The notes beneath the pieces were generated by a model. It did not search any database. It saw only the letters and a program-made list of their open reading frames with translations, and was not told the origin of the DNA. 64,000 nt of DNA from Balneolaceae bacterium. GTDB taxonomy: Bacteria > Bacteroidota > Rhodothermia > Balneolales > Balneolaceae. Numbering within the stretch: the stretch's first letter is position 1; each line of letters starts with the position of its first letter. Where the stretch lies: contig REDA01000053.1 in NCBI GenBank assembly GCA_007693745.1, positions 1 to 64,000 of the forward strand. The letters run 5' to 3'. The position numbers were made by a program, and so were the translations under genes. Positions 8,901 to 17,611 of the stretch are shown one piece after another.

Positions 8901-9773
8901 ATGGAAGAACCTCTGCGTCTATTAACGGATAACTATGCAACCTTTTTCAAGGTTCTGTTCATTGTCGCCGGAACCATACTGCTGGCTAAGGTTATAAATG
9001 CGCTGTACAGAAAATTTCTTTTAAGGACGACAGAAAGAAACGATGAGCATTTGACCACCTTTAAGTTTCTGGAGCACACGATCATGGCGGGTATCTATCT
9101 GGCAGGCTTCAGTTATGCAATTTCCTTTATTCCAATAATGAAACCAATTGCTCAGTCTATTGTCGCCGGTGCCGGTATCATCGCAATCGCCGTTGGTTTT
9201 GCCGCTCAGCAGTCGCTCGGTAATATTGTGAGCGGGGTTTTTATCGTCATTTCCAAACCTTATCAGATCAATGACAGGATTTCAATGAACGACGGGCAGA
9301 GGGGAGTTGTGGAAGATATCAGCCTTCGTCACACCGTAATCCGCAATTTTGAAAATCAGAGAATCATCATACCCAACTCAATTATCAGCAATCAGGTTCT
9401 GATTAACTCAAACTACTCAGATTCAATGATTTGCAGGTTAATAAACATTGGAATCAGTTACGAATCTGACATCGATCTCGCCAAAAAGATTATCAGGGAA
9501 GAGGCTGAAAATCATCCGCTCACCTTCGATAACAGATCGAAGGAAGATAAGAATGACGGAAAGCCCCTGGTTATGGTTCGGGTTGTTCTGCTTAATGAAT
9601 CCTCTGTGGATCTGAGGGCCTGGGTTTGGGCTGAAAATGCGGCCGATGCCTTTGTTCTGGAGTGCGATATCCTGGAATCCATCAAGAAACGATTTGACCG
9701 GGAGGGAGTTGTCATTCCGTTTCCGCAGCGTACAATCAGCTACCTGAAATCAGAGAAGCCGAATGCAAATTGA
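8901..9773 (+). CDS. Mechanosensitive ion channel, MscS family
   Basis: Small-conductance mechanosensitive channel of the inner membrane that opens on hypo-osmotic shock, 290 aa, similar to E. coli MscS. TM1 is about 14-32, TM2 about 56-76, and the pore-lining TM3 about 85-120, with the Gly/Ala pattern (VAGAGIIAIAVGFAAQQSLGN) and the following VSGVFIVISKPYQINDRI. The beta domain continues V-E-D-I-S-L-R-H-T-V-I-R and R-I-I-I-P-N-S, both family signatures. It lies 28 nt after the Ig-like lipoprotein gene and ends the first plus-strand run. Confidence 0.93.
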   Translation: MEEPLRLLTDNYATFFKVLFIVAGTILLAKVINALYRKFLLRTTERNDEHLTTFKFLEHTIMAGIYLAGFSYAISFIPIMKPIAQSIVAGAGIIAIAVGFAAQQSLGNIVSGVFIVISKPYQINDRISMNDGQRGVVEDISLRHTVIRNFENQRIIIPNSIISNQVLINSNYSDSMICRLINIGISYESDIDLAKKIIREEAENHPLTFDNRSKEDKNDGKPLVMVRVVLLNESSVDLRAWVWAENAADAFVLECDILESIKKRFDREGVVIPFPQRTISYLKSEKPNAN

Positions 9774-9950
9774 TTTGCAACACTCAGGAATTCTTTTCTG
9801 CGTGAGTTCAGGAAAACAGGTCTGCATCTTTAGAGTATGCATTTCGCTGCCTTCATTTTCAAATCAGGATTCTGATCCGTTTATCTCCCTGTCTGCCCTC
9901 CATTTCATCTTTTTGCACCACATAAAATGTACTTTAGGCCACTTTTTCCC

Positions 9951-9970
9951 TATCTTGGAAACGCTTCCAA
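9951..9970 (+). promoter_or_regulatory. LacI-type palindromic operator over candidate -7 element of icmF
   Basis: TTGGAA (9955-9960), ACGC, TTCCAA (9965-9970) forms a perfect 6-bp palindrome with a central CG. This is the architecture of LacI/CcpA-family operators (TG-x-AA-x-CG-x-TT-x-CA). It overlaps TATCTTGG (9951-9958), one base off the FCB -7 consensus TAnnTTTG, and ends 24 nt before the icmF ATG. A bound repressor there would block transcription. No -33 element is evident, and no LacI-type regulator gene is in the window. Confidence 0.5.
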
Positions 9971-9994
9971 ATAAAATAAATCTGAAAAGATCGC

Positions 9995-12900
9995 ATGCCT
10001 TCAAATACGTTGACGCCGAGTAAAGACAGATCAGAAATGCCCCGTAACGGAAAAGAGAAAAAAGGCCCCTTCAAATCAGAAAACAAAATTCGCATTGTTA
10101 CAGCAGCGAGTCTTTTTGACGGACATGATGCCAGTATCAACATCATGCGAAGGATATTGCAGTCTTCCGGTGCGGAAGTGATCCATTTGGGGCATAACCG
10201 TTCGGTTCATGAAATTGTGAACTGTGCAATTCAGGAAGATGTACAGGGTATCGCAATCAGCTCCTATCAGGGCGGTCATATTGAGTATTTCAAGTACATG
10301 GTCGATCTTCTCAGAGACAGAAAGGCCGGGCATATCAAAGTGTTTGGCGGAGGCGGAGGCGTTATTGTAGCTGATGAAATCCGTGAGCTGCACGAGTACG
10401 GAGTCACAAGAATATTCTCGGTAGCGGATGGGTCCGCTATGGGGCTGCAGGGCATGATAGATTTTATGATGAGGGAGTGTGATTTTGATACCCTGAAGGG
10501 TACAGATACGGATCTTTCTGCGATACTCAACAAAGATGTAAATGCTATTTCAAAGGTAATAACCGCCCTCGAAAATAACAGAACAGAGTACGCCTCTTTT
10601 GATGGAACTGTCCTGTCAGTCAATGGCAGGAATATTCAGAAAACGACTGACAAAACGATACCTGTAGTTGGTATCACAGGTACCGGGGGAGCCGGTAAAA
10701 GTTCACTTACTGATGAGATCATTCGCAGGTTCCTGAGCGAGTTTCATGAGCTTATGATTGGGGTGATATCTGTCGATCCGTCTAAGATCCGTACCGGAGG
10801 GGCGTTACTGGGTGACCGGATACGGATGAACAGTATTGATACCAACCGGGTTTATATGAGAAGTATGGCCACCAGGGCCTCCAATAAATCGGTAAGTGAT
10901 GCCCTGAAAGGAGCCATTGCTGTCTATGAGGCTGCCGGATTTGATCTGATCATTGTGGAAACAAGCGGTATCGGACAGAGCGGGTCTGAAATAGTGGATA
11001 TCTCTGACCTTTCGCTTTATGTGATGACTCAGGAGTACGGGGCTGCCACGCAGTTGGAAAAGATCAATATGCTCGATCTGGCTGACCTGATTGTCTTAAA
11101 CAAATATGATAAAAAAGGTTCACTCGATGCCCTGCGCGACATCCGGAAAACGGTTCAGCGAAACCGGGGTGACTGGCAGAACAGCCCCGAAGAGATGCCG
11201 GTATTTCCAACCATAGCTTCACGTTTTAATGATGAAGGGGTTCACCGGCTATTTTCCGCACTTGTTGAACTGATTAATGAGACGAAAAACCTGTCATGGA
11301 AACCTGCTCTTTACACAAACCCCGAGCCCGAAACTGAACTGCACAAAACAAGTATCATACCCGGCAACAGGCAGCGTTATCTCTCTGAAATTACTGAAAC
11401 TGTCAGGGAGTATCATCTCTGGGTAAGGCAGCAGTCTGAAATTGCCGGAAAACTGGACCAGGTAAGAGGCACAATCAGTCAGCTGAATCATTGGAATCCG
11501 GAGGAGAGAAGCAACATGCTGCCGGTTCTGCAGAAAATGGAATCTCACTGGAGTGAAAAGCTGGATCCGCTCCCAAAGCGTATTCTTGAAAACTGGGATT
11601 CCCTTTTTGAGCAGTATCAGGCAGAATCGTTTTCAGTCGTCATCAGGGATCGGGAAATCAATTATGAGTTATTCAGCAAATCACTCAGCGGTCTGAAAAT
11701 TCCGCGTATTTCACTTCCAAAGACCAAGAACCTGGGTGATCGGTTGCAATTTGCCCTGAAAGAAAATCTGCCGGGATACTTTCCCTACACGGCCGGAGTA
11801 TTTCCCTTTAAGCGTGAGGGAGAGGATCCGACCCGTATGTTTGCCGGTGAAGGTTCGCCGGAAAGAACCAACAGAAGGTTCCATTATCTCAGTTCCGGAA
11901 TGCCTGCTTCCAGGCTATCCACTGCCTTTGATTCAGTTACACTATATGGCGAAGACCCCGGTTTTCGCCCCGATATCTATGGCAAAATCGGGAACTCCGG
12001 CGTGAGCATCTGTACGCTTGATGATATGAAAAAACTCTATTCCGGCTTTGAACTGACGAGTCCGGCCACCTCTGTTTCGATGACCATTAACGGTCCAGCT
12101 CCGATTATACTGGCGATGTATCTCAATACGGCTGTTGATCAGGAGGTGGAGCGGTGGTTAAGACAGAATGGGTTGTGGGAGAGTACACGAAAAAAAATTG
12201 AGGCTCTCTTTGCCGCCAAAGGAATCAGCCGCCCGGAATATGATCTGGAATTACCCTCCGGTCATGATCGGTTTGGTCTCGGACTGCTCGGCATCAGCGG
12301 CGATCAGGTCACAGATCCTGAAACCTATGAACGAATCAAAAATGACACACTGAAAGTTGTCAGGGGTACTGTACAGGCCGATATTCTGAAAGAAGATCAG
12401 GCACAAAACACCTGCATTTTCTCCACTGAATTCGCTTTGAAGATGATGGGGGATATTCAGAGTTACTTCACGGAGAAAAGCGTGAGAAATTACTACTCCG
12501 TTTCAATCTCGGGCTACCATATTGCCGAAGCAGGTGCCAATCCTGTAACGCAAGCCGCCTTCACTCTCTCAAACGGCTTCACATTTGTTGAATACTATTT
12601 ATCAAGGGGTCTCGACATCGATCAGTTTGCGCATAATTTGTCGTTCTTTTTCAGTAACGGGCTGGATGCCGAATACTCCGTGATAGGCCGTGTGGCACGC
12701 AGGATCTGGGCTGTTGCCATGAAGAATAAATACGGAGCAAATGAGAGGTCACAAAAACTGAAATATCATATTCAAACCAGCGGTCGCTCACTTCATGCCC
12801 GCGAAATACAGTTTAATGACATCAGAACGACACTTCAGGCTCTGATGGCAATTTATGATAACTGTAATTCCCTGCATACAAATGCCTACGATGAAGCGAT

Positions 12901-13465
12901 CACAACTCCAACAGAAGCCTCTGTGAGGCGCGCACTGGCTATTCAGCTTATCATCAACAAAGAAATGGGGCTGGCCAGGAATGAAAACCCGCTGCAGGGT
13001 TCATTTATCATTGAAGAACTGACTGATCTTGTTGAAGAGGCCATTTTATCAGAATTTGATCGTATCTCAGAAAGGGGGGGAGTGCTCGGTGCTATGGAAA
13101 CCATGTACCAGCGGGGCAAAATTCAGGATGAGAGTCTCCACTATGAAACTTTAAAACATGACGGTACTTTACCCGTGATCGGAGTCAATACATTCCTGAG
13201 TGACCAAAAAACCTCAGAAGAGGAGAGTACCCCGGAGCTGATACGTTCAACTGATGAGGAGAAAAATCAACAGATTGCATCACTTGAGAAATTTAAAGAG
13301 ATCAACAGAGACAAAGCCGAAGAAGCCTTGCATAATCTGCAAAATTCTGCAAGGCTGAATGAGAATCTGTTTAACGGGTTGATGGAAACGGTGAAGGTCT
13401 GTTCCCTTGGGCAGATTTCCAATGCGCTCTATCAGGTTGGAGGACAGTACCGCAGAAATATGTAA
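9995..13465 (+). CDS. icmF: Fused isobutyryl-CoA mutase (IcmF)
   Basis: Adenosylcobalamin-dependent acyl-CoA mutase fused to its own G-protein chaperone, 1156 aa. Such enzymes interconvert isobutyryl- and n-butyryl-CoA, and some act on isovaleryl- or pivalyl-CoA. The order is diagnostic of IcmF and not methylmalonyl-CoA mutase. The B12-binding domain comes first (about 30-165, with the cobalt-ligand motif DGHDASIN at 42-49). A MeaB-like GTPase follows (about 220-450, P-loop GTGGAGKSS) and then the TIM-barrel substrate domain (about 590-1156, with [20 protein letters not shown] and HIQTSGRSL). The ATG at 9995 gives an N-terminal extension before the B12 domain; ATG at 10037 is an alternative. 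It is probably monocistronic, and the LacI-like operator at 9955-9970 suggests dedicated repression. Confidence 0.95.
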   Translation: MPSNTLTPSKDRSEMPRNGKEKKGPFKSENKIRIVTAASLFDGHDASINIMRRILQSSGAEVIHLGHNRSVHEIVNCAIQEDVQGIAISSYQGGHIEYFKYMVDLLRDRKAGHIKVFGGGGGVIVADEIRELHEYGVTRIFSVADGSAMGLQGMIDFMMRECDFDTLKGTDTDLSAILNKDVNAISKVITALENNRTEYASFDGTVLSVNGRNIQKTTDKTIPVVGITGTGGAGKSSLTDEIIRRFLSEFHELMIGVISVDPSKIRTGGALLGDRIRMNSIDTNRVYMRSMATRASNKSVSDALKGAIAVYEAAGFDLIIVETSGIGQSGSEIVDISDLSLYVMTQEYGAATQLEKINMLDLADLIVLNKYDKKGSLDALRDIRKTVQRNRGDWQNSPEEMPVFPTIASRFNDEGVHRLFSALVELINETKNLSWKPALYTNPEPETELHKTSIIPGNRQRYLSEITETVREYHLWVRQQSEIAGKLDQVRGTISQLNHWNPEERSNMLPVLQKMESHWSEKLDPLPKRILENWDSLFEQYQAESFSVVIRDREINYELFSKSLSGLKIPRISLPKTKNLGDRLQFALKENLPGYFPYTAGVFPFKREGEDPTRMFAGEGSPERTNRRFHYLSSGMPASRLSTAFDSVTLYGEDPGFRPDIYGKIGNSGVSICTLDDMKKLYSGFELTSPATSVSMTINGPAPIILAMYLNTAVDQEVERWLRQNGLWESTRKKIEALFAAKGISRPEYDLELPSGHDRFGLGLLGISGDQVTDPETYERIKNDTLKVVRGTVQADILKEDQAQNTCIFSTEFALKMMGDIQSYFTEKSVRNYYSVSISGYHIAEAGANPVTQAAFTLSNGFTFVEYYLSRGLDIDQFAHNLSFFFSNGLDAEYSVIGRVARRIWAVAMKNKYGANERSQKLKYHIQTSGRSLHAREIQFNDIRTTLQALMAIYDNCNSLHTNAYDEAITTPTEASVRRALAIQLIINKEMGLARNENPLQGSFIIEELTDLVEEAILSEFDRISERGGVLGAMETMYQRGKIQDESLHYETLKHDGTLPVIGVNTFLSDQKTSEEESTPELIRSTDEEKNQQIASLEKFKEINRDKAEEALHNLQNSARLNENLFNGLMETVKVCSLGQISNALYQVGGQYRRNM

Positions 13466-13470
13466 AAATT

Positions 13471-13489
13471 CGTATCATTCAGTGATACG
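13471..13489 (+). terminator. Hairpin just after icmF
   Basis: CGTATCA (13471-13477) and TGATACG (13483-13489) form a 7-bp stem with a 5-nt loop, starting 6 nt after the icmF stop codon. There is no T tract, so it may be an mRNA 3'-end stabiliser or a weak terminator. Confidence 0.35.
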
Positions 13490-13591
13490 TATTCGAAAGA
13501 ATCGGGACAGAGCATGTCAGAGATGATGGTATGCAAGTTATTCTGCCCGACACATAAAATGCGCAAACTAAAAACAAGATAACGGGGAGGG

Positions 13592-14287
13592 ATGCGCATC
13601 CGGAACAGCACTTTTTTTAAAAAAATCTCAACAGATGAGAACTGGTTTCATAAGGTGGTTACCCGAACACTTCTCTTTCTGATGGTTATCGAGTGGGCAC
13701 TGCTTTTGTACAATCGGAGTTGGCTGGCCCTGTTTCTGATAACCTTGATCATTCTGACCCTCTTTGCTCCGGTTATCTTCAGGAAACAAATGGAAATTGA
13801 GATACCCGCCGAGTTTCATCTTATGGCTGTTTTTTTTGCTTTTGCCTCATTTTATCTGGGAGAAGTACACGATTTTTATCAAAGACTCTGGTGGTGGGAT
13901 ATTGCACTGCACACTACAGCCGGCTTGTTGATGGGGATACTTGGTTTCCTGCTCGTTTATATACTGAACGAGAATAAACGTGTGGAACTGCAGATGAATC
14001 CGGGATTCATTGCCCTTTTTGCTTTTCTCTTTGCGATTACAATCGGCACTCTTTGGGAAATATTTGAATTCACAATGGATCAGGTATTTGGAACCGCTAT
14101 GCAAAAACCGATGCTTGGGGATCCTTCCGGCCTCACAGATACCATGTGGGATATGATTGTGAATGCCCTTGGGGCTGCTGTTGTGAGTTTGACAGGATGG
14201 TGGTATCTGAAGAGAAAAGAACGGTTTTACATAAAATACCTCATCAACAAGTTCATCAAAAATAACCCCAGACTGTTCAAAAATTGA
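13592..14287 (+). CDS. Six-TM membrane protein, YjdF/DUF2238-like
   Basis: Integral membrane protein, 231 aa, with TM segments at about 25-41, 44-63, 74-92, 104-126, 139-161 and 188-206. The pattern W-W-W-D-I-A-L-H-T-T-A-G-L-L-M-G in one TM, G-T-L-W-E-I-F-E-F at the end of the next, then LTDTMWDMIVNALGA matches the DUF2238/YjdF group, where D-x-x-x-H, W-E-x-x-E-F and D-T-x-W-D recur. These polar membrane residues suggest a catalytic or ion-binding site. The C-terminus is very basic. It stands between icmF and the trp leader with gaps on both sides. Function is unknown. Confidence 0.7.
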   Translation: MRIRNSTFFKKISTDENWFHKVVTRTLLFLMVIEWALLLYNRSWLALFLITLIILTLFAPVIFRKQMEIEIPAEFHLMAVFFAFASFYLGEVHDFYQRLWWWDIALHTTAGLLMGILGFLLVYILNENKRVELQMNPGFIALFAFLFAITIGTLWEIFEFTMDQVFGTAMQKPMLGDPSGLTDTMWDMIVNALGAAVVSLTGWWYLKRKERFYIKYLINKFIKNNPRLFKN

Positions 14288-14341
14288 GACCGTTTTTTAT
14301 CTGCTGTTGCTTTTAATTTCAGGATGCAATAGTTTCAGGCA

Positions 14342-14410
14342 ATGGAAAAAATGATGAAAGTTTATTGGTGGAACCACTCACTTCGATCTGAAGCAGTGGC
14401 AATCGTATGA
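14342..14410 (+). CDS. trpL: trp operon leader peptide with tandem Trp codons
   Basis: A 22-codon ORF (ATG 14342; in-frame ATGs also at 14351 and 14354) ending in TGA at 14408-14410. From the third ATG it reads M-K-V-Y-W-W-N-H-S-L, with two adjacent Trp codons TGG-TGG at 14366-14371. A purine-rich GGAAAAA precedes the ATG at 14351. Position and codons are those of a transcription-attenuation leader: a ribosome short of charged tRNA-Trp would stall on the pair, directly ahead of the first hairpin arm (14374). The product has no expected function beyond this. An in-frame TAG at 14330-14332 limits the 5' end. Confidence 0.88.
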   Translation: MEKMMKVYWWNHSLRSEAVAIV

Positions 14411-14447
14411 GATAAAAATTTTGCGAAACAATGATCAAGCCCGCTGC
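14374..14447 (+). promoter_or_regulatory. trp attenuator: alternative pause (1:2) and antiterminator (2:3) hairpins
   Basis: Pause hairpin 1:2: CCACT (14374-14378) pairs with AGTGG (14395-14399) and CTTC (14381-14384) with GAAG (14390-14393). Antiterminator 2:3: GCAGTGG (14393-14399) pairs with CCGCTGC (14441-14447), with one G-U pair. The 2:3 pairing uses bases needed both by 1:2 and by the 5' arm of the terminator (14437-14445), so the structures exclude one another. Arm 1 begins 3 nt after the tandem Trp codons, so a ribosome stalled there would free arm 2 and allow readthrough. Confidence 0.85.
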
Positions 14448-14468
14448 AGTTACTGGAGTGGGCTTTTT
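14437..14468 (+). terminator. trp attenuator terminator (3:4 hairpin)
   Basis: AAGCCCGCT (14437-14445) pairs with AGTGGGCTT (14457-14465) as a 9-bp stem with one G-U pair. The loop can add CAG (14447-14449)/CTG (14453-14455). The stem runs into TTTTT (14464-14468) followed by AGTTT. The terminator sits directly upstream of the trpE ATG (14480), so it can only serve as an attenuator. When the leader is fully translated the ribosome covers arms 1 and 2 and this hairpin forms. Confidence 0.9.
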
Positions 14469-14479
14469 AGTTTAAAAAA

Positions 14480-15943
14480 ATGACCTTTGAACAGTTTAAA
14501 AATTTTGCAAAAAAGTTTACGGCAATCCCTGTAAGCAAACGAATGCTGGCTGATGTACTGACTCCGGTATCACTGTTCATGTCGATTCGGGAGAATGGTT
14601 TCTATCCATTTCTGTTTGAATCGGTCGAGGGGGGAGAGCATCTTGCACGCTACTCTTTTCTGGGCTCAAATCCTTACCAGATCCTGCAGTTAAAAGGAGA
14701 AGAGCTGAGCCTTTCGGTATCCGGTCAGATCTATGACCTCAACGAATCCTACTTTTCAGCGCTCCGGAGATTAACCAGTGAGCACAGGGAACCAAAGATT
14801 CCGGGACTACCCAGGCTCACAGGCGGCGCGGTTGGTTTTTCATCGTACGAAACCATCCGGGAAGTTGAATATCTTCCCGATCAGCCGGGCGACGGACTTG
14901 ATATACCGGAAGCGGTTTGGTCTTTTTATGATGAGGTGTATGCTTTTGATCATGTAAAACAGCAGATCGTTCTGATGAAGACGGTCTTTGTGGATAAGGA
15001 TACAGATCTTCAGGAAGCCTACGATAATGCATTACTGCGTCTTTCAAGAATGGAGGAGGTGGCCCTCAACTCCACAATCAAAGGCGGTGATTTTTCTCTG
15101 GATACTTCAATGCTGAAAAGCAATATGACAAAAGAGTATTTCCGGCGGATGGTCGATAAGGCAAAAGGTTATATTTTTGAAGGGGATATTTTCCAGGTTG
15201 TACTGTCCCAGAGATTTGAAGTACCGTTCCGGGGGGATAAGTTTACACTCTACAGGGCACTCAGAATGGTGAACCCTTCTCCCTATCTCTTTTTTCTCGA
15301 TTTCAGATCCTTTTCGCTCGTTGGCTCTTCTCCCGAGGTACTTGTCAGAGTCACCGGGGATGAAGCCAGGTTGCTTCCCATTGCCGGCACCAGAAAAAGA
15401 GGAGTAACGCACGATGAAGATATTGCCCTGGAACTGGAACTAAAAAATGATCCCAAGGAAATTGCAGAGCATATTATGCTTGTGGATCTTGGGAGAAACG
15501 ATCTCTCAAGGGTCTGCAAACCGGGTACGGTAAAGCTTGAAAGAAATCAGGCAATTGAACGGTTTTCCCATGTGATGCACATTGTATCTGACGTTGTGGG
15601 GGATTTGGAAAAAGATAAAGGCCCGGTGGATGCCCTTATGCAGTGTTTTCCGGCCGGTACGGTGAGTGGTGCACCAAAAATCAGGGCCATGGAGATCATA
15701 GACGAACTCGAACCTACACAACGGGGTCCTTATGCCGGTGCTGTCGGATACTTTGATTTTTCGGGCAATATGGATACCTGTATCGCGATCCGAACCATGG
15801 TTGTAACCGGGAATACTGTCTACATTCAGGCAGGTGCCGGCATTGTGGCAGACAGTCATTCACAAAGTGAATATGAAGAGACTAAGAATAAAGCCGGTGC
15901 ACTGATCGAAGCACTTAGTGTGGCCCTTGAAATTACACATTAG
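14480..15943 (+). CDS. trpE: Anthranilate synthase component I
   Basis: Converts chorismate to anthranilate using ammonia delivered by TrpG, the first step of tryptophan synthesis; 487 aa, cytoplasmic. The N-terminal regulatory domain carries F-L-F-E-S-V-E-G-G, the position of the L-L-E-S feedback-inhibition motif where Trp binds. The chorismate-binding domain (about 220-480) has GDIFQVVLSQRFEVPF, LPIAGTRKRG, LVDLGRNDLSRVC and AGTVSGAPKIRAMEII. It is the first structural gene after the attenuator, in the order E-S-G-D-C-F-B-A. The ATG at 14480 lies 11 nt beyond the attenuator's T run, so translation starts only on readthrough transcripts. Confidence 0.97.
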   Translation: MTFEQFKNFAKKFTAIPVSKRMLADVLTPVSLFMSIRENGFYPFLFESVEGGEHLARYSFLGSNPYQILQLKGEELSLSVSGQIYDLNESYFSALRRLTSEHREPKIPGLPRLTGGAVGFSSYETIREVEYLPDQPGDGLDIPEAVWSFYDEVYAFDHVKQQIVLMKTVFVDKDTDLQEAYDNALLRLSRMEEVALNSTIKGGDFSLDTSMLKSNMTKEYFRRMVDKAKGYIFEGDIFQVVLSQRFEVPFRGDKFTLYRALRMVNPSPYLFFLDFRSFSLVGSSPEVLVRVTGDEARLLPIAGTRKRGVTHDEDIALELELKNDPKEIAEHIMLVDLGRNDLSRVCKPGTVKLERNQAIERFSHVMHIVSDVVGDLEKDKGPVDALMQCFPAGTVSGAPKIRAMEIIDELEPTQRGPYAGAVGYFDFSGNMDTCIAIRTMVVTGNTVYIQAGAGIVADSHSQSEYEETKNKAGALIEALSVALEITH

Positions 15944-15970
15944 GGATTCGCCGGATCATGAAGAAGAGAT

Positions 15971-16981
15971 ATGACAAATAAGATTCAGATAATGAATAAG
16001 AAAAAAACGATTCTATCCGGCATTCAACCCTCCGGCAAGCTTCACATCGGTAACTATTTTGGCGCAATGAAGCAGCACATCCGTATGCAGGATGAAGGAG
16101 AGGCCTTCTATTTTCTGGCAAATTATCACTCACTTACGTCTGTAAATAACGGTGAGCTCCTGCAGAAATTTACTCTGGATGTTGTGCTGGATTATCTTGC
16201 ACTGGGTCTCGATCCTGAAAAATGTACTTTTTTTGCCCAGTCTGATGTTCCCCAAACAACGGAACTTGCCTGGATTCTGGGATGCCTGACGCCTGTATCA
16301 TTGATGGAGAAGGGGGTCTCATACAAGGATAAAGTGGCACAGGGCCTGGGTGCAAATATCGGACTCTTTACCTACCCTGTGTTGCAGGCCGCTGATATTT
16401 TGATCTACCATTCCGATCTGGTTCCGGTAGGAGAAGATCAAAAACAGAATATTGAAATCTGCAGAGACCTTGCAGGAAAACTGAACCGGCAGTACGACCG
16501 GGAACTGCTGGTGATTCCGGAAGAGTATATCGTCAAAAGTGTGGCGATAGTGCCCGGAATTGACGGCCGGAAGATGAGCAAATCGTATAACAACACGATT
16601 GAAATTTTTGACGAGGGAAGTTCACTCAAAAAAAGAGTGATGTCCGTTCAGACAGATTCCACGGCACTTGAACAGCCTAAAGACCCTGATAAGTGTAATG
16701 TTTTTGCTCTTATCAAGCTCTTTGCAGATGCTGATCTCATCAACGAAACAGCTCAAAACTACCGCAGGGGAGGTTATGGGTATGGTCATGCCAAAAAGGA
16801 ACTTCTTTCCCTCATAAATGATTATTTCGGGGAAGCCCGCGAAAAACGTAAAGAGCTGCAAAGAGACATCGGTTATGTAAAGGATGTTTTAAAGGAAGGG
16901 GGTAAAAAAGCCAGGATACGGGCTGAATCAGTTATGGAACCCATCCGTTCTGCAACAGGATTATTCAGAAGTTTTAAATAG
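15971..16981 (+). CDS. trpS: Tryptophanyl-tRNA synthetase, inside the trp operon
   Basis: Class Ic aminoacyl-tRNA synthetase charging tRNA-Trp, 336 aa, normal length. The HIGH-type signature is GKLHIGNYFGAM and the KMSKS loop is GRKMSKSYNN. GVSYKDKVAQG and YPVLQAADIL are family features. It sits between trpE and trpG with gaps of 27 and 35 nt, so it is probably co-transcribed and exposed to the attenuator. Shortage of charged tRNA-Trp would then raise both the biosynthetic enzymes and the synthetase. The start may instead be ATG at 15992, which begins M-N-K-K-K-T-I-L-S-G; I kept 15971 for the purine-rich GAAGAAGAGAT before it. Confidence 0.95.
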   Translation: MTNKIQIMNKKKTILSGIQPSGKLHIGNYFGAMKQHIRMQDEGEAFYFLANYHSLTSVNNGELLQKFTLDVVLDYLALGLDPEKCTFFAQSDVPQTTELAWILGCLTPVSLMEKGVSYKDKVAQGLGANIGLFTYPVLQAADILIYHSDLVPVGEDQKQNIEICRDLAGKLNRQYDRELLVIPEEYIVKSVAIVPGIDGRKMSKSYNNTIEIFDEGSSLKKRVMSVQTDSTALEQPKDPDKCNVFALIKLFADADLINETAQNYRRGGYGYGHAKKELLSLINDYFGEAREKRKELQRDIGYVKDVLKEGGKKARIRAESVMEPIRSATGLFRSFK

Positions 16982-17016
16982 CATTCAGGATCAAATGAAA
17001 TCTAATTGTATGAACA

Positions 17017-17598
17017 ATGATACTGATCATCGATAATTACGACTCATTTACTTACAATCTGGTTCACATAGTGGGTTCCGTAACGGATGATTTTCTGGTT
17101 GTTCGTAACGATTCCATGAACACCGACGATATTCGTGAACTCTCGCCGGATAAGATTCTGATTTCTCCCGGCCCCGGCCGCCCTGAAAATGCAGGCATTA
17201 CTGAAAATGTGATCAGTGAGCTCGGTAAAGAGATTCCGATATTGGGTGTCTGTCTTGGTCATCAGGCTATTGGTCAGGTTTACGGTGCTAAAGTAGTACA
17301 CGCACCCACACTGATGCATGGCAAAACGTCTGAGATTTTCCACGACGGAAAATCCGTTTTCAGCAACATCCCGGATGGATTTACCGCCACCCGTTACCAC
17401 TCACTGGTACTGGACCCGGATTCGATACCGCTGGAACTTGAAGTTACGGCGAGAACAGCAGACGGTGTTATTATGGGAGTGAGGCACCAACTCTACCCGG
17501 TAGAAGGAATTCAGTTTCATCCGGAAAGTATTCTGACCGTAGAAGGTCCGCAACTTGTGAAAAACTGGGTTTCACTCGAATATGAATCACGTTTATAA
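17017..17598 (+). CDS. trpG: Anthranilate synthase component II (glutamine amidotransferase)
   Basis: Hydrolyses glutamine and passes ammonia to TrpE, 193 aa, class I amidotransferase. The nucleophile Cys79 lies in GVCLGHQAIG, and the His/Glu pair of the triad in F-H-P-E-S (H168, E170). The N-terminus ILIIDNYDSFTYNL and the SPGPGRPE loop (50-57) are typical of TrpG/PabA. Position between trpS and trpD supports the TrpG role, though such subunits often also serve folate synthesis and no pabB is in the window. Confidence 0.95.
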   Translation: MILIIDNYDSFTYNLVHIVGSVTDDFLVVRNDSMNTDDIRELSPDKILISPGPGRPENAGITENVISELGKEIPILGVCLGHQAIGQVYGAKVVHAPTLMHGKTSEIFHDGKSVFSNIPDGFTATRYHSLVLDPDSIPLELEVTARTADGVIMGVRHQLYPVEGIQFHPESILTVEGPQLVKNWVSLEYESRL

Positions 17599-17611
17599 AA
17601 CTTAATTCACT

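Noticed and set aside
9774-9994. A cobalamin riboswitch upstream of icmF
   Set aside because: The 221-nt gap lacks the B12-box consensus and the expected long paired leader. The LacI-like palindrome is the only clear signal.
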